A stretch of DNA of 48,706 nucleotides, taken from UMGS1002 sp050309735. Its GTDB lineage: Bacteria > Bacillota > Clostridia > Oscillospirales > CAG-272. Position numbers and translations under genes: made by a program. Shown here one piece after another: positions 42,456 to 48,706 of the stretch (positions are counted from its first letter, which is position 1; every line of letters starts with the position of its first letter). Location of the stretch: contig JBNRMS010000076.1 of the NCBI GenBank assembly GCA_050309735.1, positions 1 to 48,706 on the forward strand, written 5' to 3'. Under the pieces are notes generated by a model. That model saw only the letters and a list, made by a program, of their open reading frames with translations. It had not been told where the DNA came from and did no database searches.

Positions 42456-45400
42456 ATGTTTAATAGCAATCAAAGTTTGGCTGTCTACCATGCGAAACCT
42501 GAATTTGTGCTGCGTGGGCATGATTATTGTGTCGTTGCCGCCGCCCAAGTCAGCGCGGCTAAAAGTGCCTCTTTTGACCTTGCCTGGTCGGCCGGTGAGG
42601 CCGACGGTCGTGTGTGCATGAGCGAATTATCGGTAGGAGGAGGTATGGGATATTCACTTGTTTCGGCTACCATTCCCGCATCGGCCCTTGCCGGTGTTGA
42701 CAGTGTGAAATACCGCTTTTTCTCGGGCGGTAGCTCGTCGGAGGAATACGCCGTTGCTGTTGCCGACGAAGGTCTGCTGCCACCTCTGATTATAACCGAG
42801 TTTTATGCCCGGCCGAAGGGGCTTTCTCTGACCTCGTTTATCGAGATTATGAATCCGACTGAGGAGCCGGTCGACCTATATGACTATAAGATGATAGTCG
42901 TTCCCGGCGACGACCCCGAAGCAAAAGCTATTATTACGCTCGACCTTGCCGACAAGAAGGGGCAGCATATTATCGCCCCGCGCTCACTGGCTCTTCTCTG
43001 GCCGCAATATCCCAAGCATCATGAACCGGAATACGAGAAATATTCAACACCCGAGGGTTTCTGCGAGTTGCTTAATTCCGAGCTTCCGCCCCCCATGTTT
43101 AAGGTTTCCCCCGAAGAAATTCAACTGATAAAGCTTGAATTCTGCCGATATGATGAGGAGTTGGCGTCATATGTGTATAAAGAGGGTGCGAGGGCTCTTC
43201 CGGCAAAGATCGAACGGACGACGCTCTTCTTCGCGCCGCGCTCGGGCAGTGCGTCCGACGCGATCTACTCAATGACATATAATGAGGACGACGGCTGTAA
43301 TCGCTCTACCCCGGTACGTCATTCTTCGCTCTGGCAGGTCGATGTGAGAGAGCCCTTGCGCGGAGTGATGACAAAAAATAGAGTTCGCCCCACCCCCGGA
43401 GAGCTTTCGCACGGTCAGGGCTTCCCCGACACAGCGACGGGCTATCCCGCTCTTGTTCCGCTTATGGCAGGGAAGAGCATTTCAGCCTCGCAGGGAGGGG
43501 AAGGTGACGGACTGCGGATAGAATTTGAGGTTGTTTCGGGGAATGTCTGCGGCGTTGAAGTTAGTCTTAAAACGGCGGACGGCGGATTTATTGAGCGGGA
43601 CGCCAAGGCGGGGGAGGGTGGCAGATATACCGTAGAATTTCCGGTAGAGGTTACCGATCGCCTTGAAGTGCTTGAATATTTTGTTACCATCTTTGACGGG
43701 GTGAGAAAATCATCGCTCGGCTCGTCCTCCGCCCCGCTTGTTACGAATATTGACGACGACAAGGGGCCGACCATACTCTCGCTAATGCCGCCCAAGGGCT
43801 TTGCGTATGACGGGAATCGAACACCCGAGATATCGGTTGAATATTTTGACGTGTCGGGAGTTGATACCGGCAGATCACTTTTGTATGTCGACGGAAAAAA
43901 TGTCACTCAAAAGGCCGACTGGGGCGCAGAGCGGGTAAGCTACACGCCGAGCTCGCCCATGCGGCGCGGCCGACATAAATTTGAAATAATTCTTGTTGAT
44001 ACGCTTGAAAACGAGACGCGCCATGGCGTTTCCTTCTCGATTTGCCGCAAGGATGAGCTGAATCTCTATCGGGGCGAGGTTCATTCTCATACTGCCGATT
44101 CAGACGGAATTGCGGGGCCGGAAGAAGCTATTACATATGCTCGCGACGTTGGGCAGGTCGACTTTTTCTCGGTCACCGAGCATTCGCACTATATGGCTCA
44201 CGATGTTTATGCCGAGCAAATAAAGTGCGCCGATAAGTATGATGAGCCGGGGAAATTCGCCGTTTTATACGGTTGGGAAATGACTTGGAATGCCTCCACT
44301 GGACTCTGGGGGCATATGAACATACTCAACACAAAATGGATAGTTAATGACATAAATGAAAACAGCCTTCCCGATATTTATAGGCGTATAGCTGATGACC
44401 GGGGAGCGGTTGCTATGTTCAACCATCCAGGGCTTGCTTGGGGCAATTTCCTTAATTATTCCTACTACACCCCCGAGGTTGACCGCAACATATGCCTTAG
44501 CGAAATCAAGAGCGCGGGATACGATCGCGAATATGTAAATATGCTCTCGCTCGGCTGGCACGCTTCGCCTGTGTTCAACGAGGATAACCATTCCTTCAAC
44601 TGGACAACCGGCTCAAAATCAACGACATACGTGCTCGCCCCCGCTCTGACAAGAGAAAATATACTTGATGCCTTCAGAAGGAGAAGAACCTATTCGACCT
44701 CTGACCCGACTATGAAGATTTATTTCAAAATTAACGGCGAATGGATGGGTTCAAGATTGATAAGTCCTGAGAAACTGAATGTGGATATTAAGATTACCAC
44801 CGAGAGCGAGCGTGGAATAGGCAATATATCTCTTGTGACCGAGGACAATATTATTGTCTCCTCGATAAATGTCGGGGCTTTGAGGGAGTATCACTGGAAG
44901 CTAAAACTTCCCCCCGAGTTTGACTATTATTATGTAAAGGTGACCTCACAAGGGCAGTATACCGTCACAGCACCAATTTGGCTTGAGGAGGAATCGGGTG
45001 GCAAGCAGCCGCTTAATATAAATAAAATATCTTTTTCAATAGGAGAAGATGATTATAAGCCAAACGTTATGACAGCCGAAATATCAAACGACGGGAAGAA
45101 TTCGCTGCGCGAGCTTGTTGCCGACTTTTATCTCACCCATCCGTCGGGAATTGACCTGCGAAGCACCGCACCTTATGCGTCGATAAGCCTGCCCGACCTC
45201 CCCGTGGGAGAGAGCGTAAATGTTAGTTGCTCCTTCCCGAACCTTGCGGGAATGCGCCGAGCGACGGTTATTGTCGGCGGCGTCAGCGCGAGGCGACGCT
45301 GCTGCGACACAGCGGCCGGGATGCTCACACCACTGCGGATTTCCGAAATTTGCGCCGAAACCTCTCCCGCTGAGGGCTCGGAGGGGAATATGATAAAAAA

Positions 45401-45839
45401 CCCATTCCCCTATGTCAAGATTTACAACGCGTCTAACCGCGATGTGCTGCTTGACGGATACTACACCCGCCACTGGGTCTCTACCGGCAAGGCTCCGCTT
45501 GAGGACAGAATGCTAAAGCTTGACGGCCTCTCGCTTCCTGCCGGGCAGACGCTCACGCTCTGGAGACGCCCGAAAGACAGTGCGCTCACCGCCGCCGACT
45601 TCAACGAGCGCTACGGCACGTCGCTTGTCGAAGGGGAGGGACTTGTTGTCAGCGAAATTCCTTTTATCTCCTCCTCGCCCGATGCTCGGCGCCTTGAGCT
45701 TATGTGCGGAAACGAAACACTCTCGCGCATAGAGTATAATTTCGGCGCTCGTCTTGGGAAAGATGTGGTTGCAGATAAAGCAATATTCTTTGATAATCAT
45801 CCCAGCTTTATAGGAACGTCAAAGATAGTTGAAAAATAA
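42456..45839 (+). CDS. Large PHP-domain protein with N- and C-terminal lamin-tail-like domains
   Basis: A 1127-residue protein. A lamin-tail-like domain starts near residue 111 (PLIITEFYARPKG, then SFIEIMNPTEEPVDLYDYK). Beta-sandwich segments fill about 340-530. A CehA-type PHP phosphoesterase domain follows from about 537: GEVHSHTADSDG (His543, His545), FFSVTEHSHY, YGWEMTW and FNHPG (His657), the pattern of a metal-dependent phosphoester or related hydrolase. A CARDB-like sandwich (~850-950) and a second lamin-tail-like domain (960-1127, LRISEICAE and FPYVKIYNASNRDV) close the protein. The ATG at 42456 has GGAG at 8 bases. No signal peptide, membrane segment or wall anchor is seen. The function is unknown. 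Confidence 0.75.
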   Translation: MFNSNQSLAVYHAKPEFVLRGHDYCVVAAAQVSAAKSASFDLAWSAGEADGRVCMSELSVGGGMGYSLVSATIPASALAGVDSVKYRFFSGGSSSEEYAVAVADEGLLPPLIITEFYARPKGLSLTSFIEIMNPTEEPVDLYDYKMIVVPGDDPEAKAIITLDLADKKGQHIIAPRSLALLWPQYPKHHEPEYEKYSTPEGFCELLNSELPPPMFKVSPEEIQLIKLEFCRYDEELASYVYKEGARALPAKIERTTLFFAPRSGSASDAIYSMTYNEDDGCNRSTPVRHSSLWQVDVREPLRGVMTKNRVRPTPGELSHGQGFPDTATGYPALVPLMAGKSISASQGGEGDGLRIEFEVVSGNVCGVEVSLKTADGGFIERDAKAGEGGRYTVEFPVEVTDRLEVLEYFVTIFDGVRKSSLGSSSAPLVTNIDDDKGPTILSLMPPKGFAYDGNRTPEISVEYFDVSGVDTGRSLLYVDGKNVTQKADWGAERVSYTPSSPMRRGRHKFEIILVDTLENETRHGVSFSICRKDELNLYRGEVHSHTADSDGIAGPEEAITYARDVGQVDFFSVTEHSHYMAHDVYAEQIKCADKYDEPGKFAVLYGWEMTWNASTGLWGHMNILNTKWIVNDINENSLPDIYRRIADDRGAVAMFNHPGLAWGNFLNYSYYTPEVDRNICLSEIKSAGYDREYVNMLSLGWHASPVFNEDNHSFNWTTGSKSTTYVLAPALTRENILDAFRRRRTYSTSDPTMKIYFKINGEWMGSRLISPEKLNVDIKITTESERGIGNISLVTEDNIIVSSINVGALREYHWKLKLPPEFDYYYVKVTSQGQYTVTAPIWLEEESGGKQPLNINKISFSIGEDDYKPNVMTAEISNDGKNSLRELVADFYLTHPSGIDLRSTAPYASISLPDLPVGESVNVSCSFPNLAGMRRATVIVGGVSARRRCCDTAAGMLTPLRISEICAETSPAEGSEGNMIKNPFPYVKIYNASNRDVLLDGYYTRHWVSTGKAPLEDRMLKLDGLSLPAGQTLTLWRRPKDSALTAADFNERYGTSLVEGEGLVVSEIPFISSSPDARRLELMCGNETLSRIEYNFGARLGKDVVADKAIFFDNHPSFIGTSKIVEK

Positions 45840-45915
45840 ATCTTATAAGAGTTGAGTTTTGTGCCTATATCGCATTGAGATGGCGGCAAAGAGGGCGCAA
45901 TTCAATAAAATAAAA

Positions 45916-45953
45916 ACAAGATACCGGACGCCAATTGACGTCCGGTATCTTGT
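45916..45953 (-). terminator. Terminator of rplJ-rplL
   Basis: A 15-bp perfect stem (45916-45930 with 45939-45953) around an 8-nt loop lies 24 bp past the rplL stop and is followed on the minus strand by a run rich in T. The convergent PHP gene ends 77 bp away. Confidence 0.85.
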
Positions 45954-45977
45954 ACAGACAGGTGTTTGTGATGTTTA

Positions 45978-46349
45978 TTATTTGAGCTCGACTTCGGCGC
46001 CCGCTTCGGTGAGCTGGGCTTTGAGCTTCTCTGCCTCGTCCTTGGAAACGCCTTCTTTGAGCGCCTTGGGAGCGGATTCGACAAGATCCTTGGCGTCTTT
46101 AAGTCCAAGACCGGTGATCTCGCGGACGATTTTGATAACGCCGAGCTTATTCGAGCCAAATCCGGCGAGAATAACGTCGAACTCGGTTTTTTCCTCGGCA
46201 GCGGGAGCCGCCGCTGCAACAGCGACGCCAACGGGAGCGGCAGCGGATACGCCGAACTCGGCCTCAACTGCCTTTACGAGCTCGGAAAGCTCAAGAATTG
46301 TGAGGCCTTTTACCGCCTCGACAATAGCTGTAATTTTTTCAGATGCCAT
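45978..46349 (-). CDS. rplL: 50S ribosomal protein L7/L12
   Basis: L7/L12 forms the flexible stalk that recruits elongation factors. The 123-residue protein has the N-terminal dimerisation part (SEKITAIVEAVKGLTILELSELVK), an Ala/Gly/Pro-rich hinge near 35-52 and the C-terminal domain EKTEFDVILAGFGSNKLGVIK through VREITGLGLKDAKDLVE. GGAGG precedes the ATG at 46349. It follows rplJ after a 98-bp gap, the usual order, so that four or six copies bind each L10. Confidence 0.98.
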   Translation of the reverse strand: MASEKITAIVEAVKGLTILELSELVKAVEAEFGVSAAAPVGVAVAAAAPAAEEKTEFDVILAGFGSNKLGVIKIVREITGLGLKDAKDLVESAPKALKEGVSKDEAEKLKAQLTEAGAEVELK

Positions 46350-46447
46350 TTTAATATACCTCCGAATAATAGATGGTTTTTTGTGTTTGCGCGGCGAACT
46401 TGCCGGCTGGTTTTGTTTTCTTTAACAGAATCAAATTAAATGGGGAC

Positions 46448-46966
46448 TTACGCCTCGGCCGGTGCGTCGCCTTCTCCCATTTTGTCGACAATCGCCTGGA
46501 GCGCGTATGCAAGTCCGGTGATGGGCGACTGGATACTGCCGAGGAACTTGGCAAGGAGAACTTCCTTCGATGGAATGTCGGCAAGCTCCATTACTGTGTT
46601 CGCGTCGATAACCGCTCCGTCAAGATATCCGGCGAGAATCTGGAAGGACGCGATTTTGCTCGTGTATTCCTTGATTATTTTGGCCGGGGCTATCGGATCC
46701 TCTCCGCTGATGGCTATCGCCGTCATTCCGGTGAGGTGTGCTTTCATTTCGCCGTATCCGACCTCCTCACAAGCTCTGCCTGTGAGAGAGTTTTTCATGA
46801 CTACATACTTGACGCCGGCCTCACGCAGCGCGCGGCGCATTTTTGTGTCGTCATCAACCTTGATGCCCTGATAGTTAACCAGCACACCCGAGGGTGAATT
46901 GCGGATTGCTTCGGCAAGATCGGCGACCACTTGCTTTTTTTGTTCAAGTATTGCATTGCTTGGCAT
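46448..46966 (-). CDS. rplJ: 50S ribosomal protein L10
   Basis: L10 forms the stalk base and binds L7/L12 dimers with its C-terminal helix. The 172-residue protein shows the family pattern EQKKQVVADLAEAI, VLVNYQGIKVDDDTKMRRALREAGVKY, VMKNSLTGRACEE near residue 58, LTGMTAIAISGEDPIAPAKII near 83, LAKFLGSIQSP near 135 and a helical end. A strong GGAGGTG site precedes the ATG at 46966. It has its own promoter and an L10 leader with an attenuator. rplK-rplA, the common upstream genes, are absent. Confidence 0.97.
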   Translation of the reverse strand: MPSNAILEQKKQVVADLAEAIRNSPSGVLVNYQGIKVDDDTKMRRALREAGVKYVVMKNSLTGRACEEVGYGEMKAHLTGMTAIAISGEDPIAPAKIIKEYTSKIASFQILAGYLDGAVIDANTVMELADIPSKEVLLAKFLGSIQSPITGLAYALQAIVDKMGEGDAPAEA

Positions 46967-47003
46967 TGTTTTTCACCTCCCAATGTGAAATAATGAAATA
47001 GGG

Positions 47004-47052
47004 TAAAAAAAATATCTTTCTCCCGAAAGGCAAGCTTCGGCCGAGAAAGATA
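47004..47052 (-). terminator. Attenuator in the rplJ leader
   Basis: On the minus strand a two-part stem (47043-47052 with 47013-47022, and 47036-47040 with 47023-47027) is followed at once by eight T. It lies between the L10 binding structure and the rplJ start, where it can end transcription early. Confidence 0.85.
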
Positions 47053-47092
47053 ACAGATATGCGCGGAAAAAACACGCCGCTTTTCTATTAAA

Positions 47093-47140
47093 AATCCTCG
47101 GCAGGGAAGCCTGTGGCTTTTACGGGAACCTGCTGTCTTT
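47093..47140 (-). promoter_or_regulatory. L10 leader (autoregulatory binding site)
   Basis: On the minus strand the leader reads AAAGACAGCAGGT, then a stem-loop with GCC/GGC pairing, then CCTGCCGAGG. This is the recognisable core of the L10 leader family (kink-turn motif that binds the L10-L12 complex). Excess L10-L12 binds here and, with the attenuator downstream, lowers rplJ-rplL expression. Confidence 0.85.
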
Positions 47141-47153
47141 GGATAACGTGAGT

Positions 47154-47182
47154 ATGATAACATATTCTGATGGTTTTGTCAA
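47154..47182 (-). promoter_or_regulatory. Sigma-A promoter of rplJ-rplL
   Basis: On the minus strand TTGACA (47177-47182), a 17-bp spacer and TATCAT (47154-47159), placing the transcript start just before the L10 leader. Confidence 0.85.
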
Positions 47183-47279
47183 TACAAATGTCAAATATTT
47201 TTTACATTGCAAGAAAACCTGCGAAAGCTATGGCGCTCGGCTGACATTACTGCCTTAATACGCAGCCACTGCATTGCGA

Positions 47280-47831
47280 CTATTCGACATTATTTCTTAT
47301 AATCCTCTCTGCGGCGCGGACAATGCGGGAACGCAGCCAGCTTGGCTTGACTATGCGAATGTCGGCGTCAAGAGCGAGAATGACGCCCATAAACTTCTCG
47401 ATGCTATGGAATTCGCAGAGATAGGAGCCGTCCTTGTTTCGCTCTTTGATGAAGGGCTGAAGTTCAATGGCAGTCAGCCTGCCGTCAACGCTGACGGTGG
47501 CAGAATAGGGAAGTTGGGTCTGGATGACGGTGCTTTCGGCGACCGCCGGAGAGAGTGACTTTTCTGACGCCGCCGCAGCTACAACGCCGGTGTAATCCTC
47601 GTCGTTGTCGGAGGTCAGGGCAACCGGAAGGGAATAGGCTGTGGTATAGTAAAAACCCTTGTGCTCGAAATTATATCTTATGGGTGCGCCGAGTTTGTTT
47701 TTAAGAAAATCGACGTCGCGCTGAGCCTGACGGTGGGAGATTCCAAAGCGCTCCGATAAGCGCTTGGCATTTGGATAGCTTAATTCGGCTATTTTTCGGT
47801 GAAGCCACTGTATTCTCAGATTTGCAGACAT
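47280..47831 (-). CDS. HTH and WYL domain transcriptional regulator
   Basis: A 183-residue regulator with an N-terminal DeoR/YafY-type helix-turn-helix (NAKRLSERFGISHRQAQRDVDFLKNKL, residues ~21-47), a wing with APIRYNFEHKGFYYT, and a C-terminal part resembling a WYL domain (AIELQPFIKERNKDGSYLCEF, then a helix ending SRIVRAAERIIRN). WYL domains sense small ligands or nucleic acids. GGAGG precedes the ATG at 47831. It lies 17 bp after the membrane protein gene and likely shares its transcript. Targets are unknown; its partner is the obvious first guess. Confidence 0.8.
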   Translation of the reverse strand: MSANLRIQWLHRKIAELSYPNAKRLSERFGISHRQAQRDVDFLKNKLGAPIRYNFEHKGFYYTTAYSLPVALTSDNDEDYTGVVAAAASEKSLSPAVAESTVIQTQLPYSATVSVDGRLTAIELQPFIKERNKDGSYLCEFHSIEKFMGVILALDADIRIVKPSWLRSRIVRAAERIIRNNVE

Positions 47832-47848
47832 AAGAACCTCCGAAAAAA

Positions 47849-48667
47849 TTACTGTGTTTGACCGGATGTGTGGAATATTTGGTGCGAGAGAAAGTCAAAA
47901 ACCCGGAAAAGCATATATCCGGTTAGCGCGAGGCTCACGCACGAGGAAGCAACAACAGAGGCGAGAAGATATTTGTCGGTAAGCGCGAGCGTAGCAAAGG
48001 GAAGCACGTAAATCGACGATACAAGCACCCCTATAAGCGAGAAAATGAGATAGAGCCGCGGCATACCCCTTTCGAGACGGAAGCGCAATTCGAAAGAGAT
48101 AAAGAGCATGAAGGACATCATGGCCATCATATAAGAGATTTTAATGGGATTGTTCATGGCGATGTTTTTGTTGACATACACCTCGGTCATTGACAGAGCC
48201 GCCCAGAAAATCGGAGCGAATCCGGAGAAGATTAAGCCTGAGGAATCCTTCTTTTTAAGCGCAACAAGGAGAAAATAAATCGAGGAAAGCGCTCCGAAAA
48301 GAATGCAAGCATTTGACAGGATTTGCGGAACTGTTTCAACCGTTCGGTTCATAAAAAGACGATAAAGCGAATAAGCGGAAAAGCCGGTAAAGGAGATGCC
48401 TGCAAAAATATTCGAGCCGGTACTTGAAGGAGGGAGGTTTGCTCTCAATTCTCCTTTTTTGATGGCGACGAGCGAGGTTAAAATCCAGAAAAATGTAAGT
48501 ACTGTCATTAAAGTTGCCCATCTTGGTACAAACGAAGATGAATTAAAATATCCGATAACCGAATCAAAATTAAATAGATATGCGAACGAAAACAGCAGGG
48601 TGGATATGAGCGTGAGGAGAAGAGAGGAGAAGACATAAATTCTGATGTTTTTAGAAACTCGTGTCAT
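47849..48667 (-). CDS. Multi-pass membrane protein of unknown function
   Basis: A 272-residue protein with about eight hydrophobic segments (near residues 10-32, 50-70, 85-105, 118-136, 145-165, 178-195, 206-225 and 232-255) and short charged loops. No catalytic motif is seen and the family is not recognised. An AAGAAGG site precedes the ATG at 48667. It is the first gene of a pair with the WYL regulator. A TATAAT-like box at 48698-48703 (minus strand) could be its -10; its -35 would lie beyond the window edge. Confidence 0.65.
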   Translation of the reverse strand: MTRVSKNIRIYVFSSLLLTLISTLLFSFAYLFNFDSVIGYFNSSSFVPRWATLMTVLTFFWILTSLVAIKKGELRANLPPSSTGSNIFAGISFTGFSAYSLYRLFMNRTVETVPQILSNACILFGALSSIYFLLVALKKKDSSGLIFSGFAPIFWAALSMTEVYVNKNIAMNNPIKISYMMAMMSFMLFISFELRFRLERGMPRLYLIFSLIGVLVSSIYVLPFATLALTDKYLLASVVASSCVSLALTGYMLFRVFDFLSHQIFHTSGQTQ

Positions 48668-48706
48668 AAAAAACCTTCTTTAATATATAATTATTTTATT
48701 ATAAAC

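Noticed and set aside
1..48706. CRISPR arrays, tRNA or rRNA genes, insertion sequences
   Set aside because: No regular spaced repeats, cloverleaf-type sequences, rRNA blocks or transposase frames were seen on either strand.

Overview
The window is a continuous stretch of chromosomal core genes from a low-GC-lineage Gram-positive bacterium, most likely an endospore-forming member of class Clostridia (Oscillospiraceae-like), although base composition is near 50% GC. The evidence is the sporulation relay spoIIR / spoIIGA / sigE, the dgt-dnaG-rpoD order, a dcw cluster without ftsA, the ThyA subtype known from Bacillus, strong GGAGG-type ribosome binding sites, and many textbook TTGACA-17-TATAAT promoters. 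I see no rRNA, tRNA, CRISPR array, insertion sequence or prophage.

Layout. 1-9.2 kb: a sugar-phosphate isomerase-like TIM barrel (minus), thyA-folA, pgk-tpiA, rbfA-nrnA, ribulose-phosphate epimerase (minus), spoIIR and a second isomerase-like TIM barrel. 9.2-13 kb (minus): aspartokinase behind a structured leader, and an ABC exporter half-molecule. 13-18.5 kb: a DUF1015 protein, rpmE, hflX-yigZ, then convergent spoIIGA-sigE (minus). 18.7-27 kb: dgt-dnaG-rpoD, then two independent surface lipoproteins (a solute-binding-type protein and an endonuclease/exonuclease/phosphatase-fold protein). 27-41 kb: the division and cell-wall (dcw) cluster mraZ-rsmH-ftsL-ftsI-murE-murF-mraY-ftsW-murG-ftsQ-ftsZ, lacking murD, murB, ftsA and sepF. 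41-46 kb: a nucleoside hydrolase and a giant PHP-domain protein with two lamin-tail-like domains. 46-48.7 kb (minus): rplJ-rplL behind a recognisable L10 autoregulatory leader and attenuator, then a WYL-domain regulator and a membrane protein.

How the genes work together. SpoIIR (7.4 kb) is the forespore signal, SpoIIGA (18 kb) the mother-cell protease it activates, and SigE (17 kb) the pro-sigma factor that is cleaved, so one complete intercellular sporulation switch lies within 11 kb. The dcw block supplies lipid-linked peptidoglycan precursors (murE, murF, mraY, murG) and the septal machine (ftsL, ftsI, ftsW, ftsQ, ftsZ), headed by its own repressor MraZ with visible operator repeats. dgt-dnaG-rpoD, thyA-folA and the ribosomal genes supply replication, transcription and translation.

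The most interesting unexplained items are: a 57-bp tandem duplication carrying extended -10 promoters between murE and murF; a rod-like 139-nt inverted-repeat RNA candidate after ftsZ; an unassigned three-way-junction leader of lysC; a spoIIG-type promoter with a 22-bp spacer and a Spo0A-box-like -35; a lipoprotein with a duplicated N-terminal module in front of a phosphodiesterase fold; and the lamin-tail/PHP/lamin-tail protein. None of these amounts to a proven new system; they are candidates read from sequence alone.
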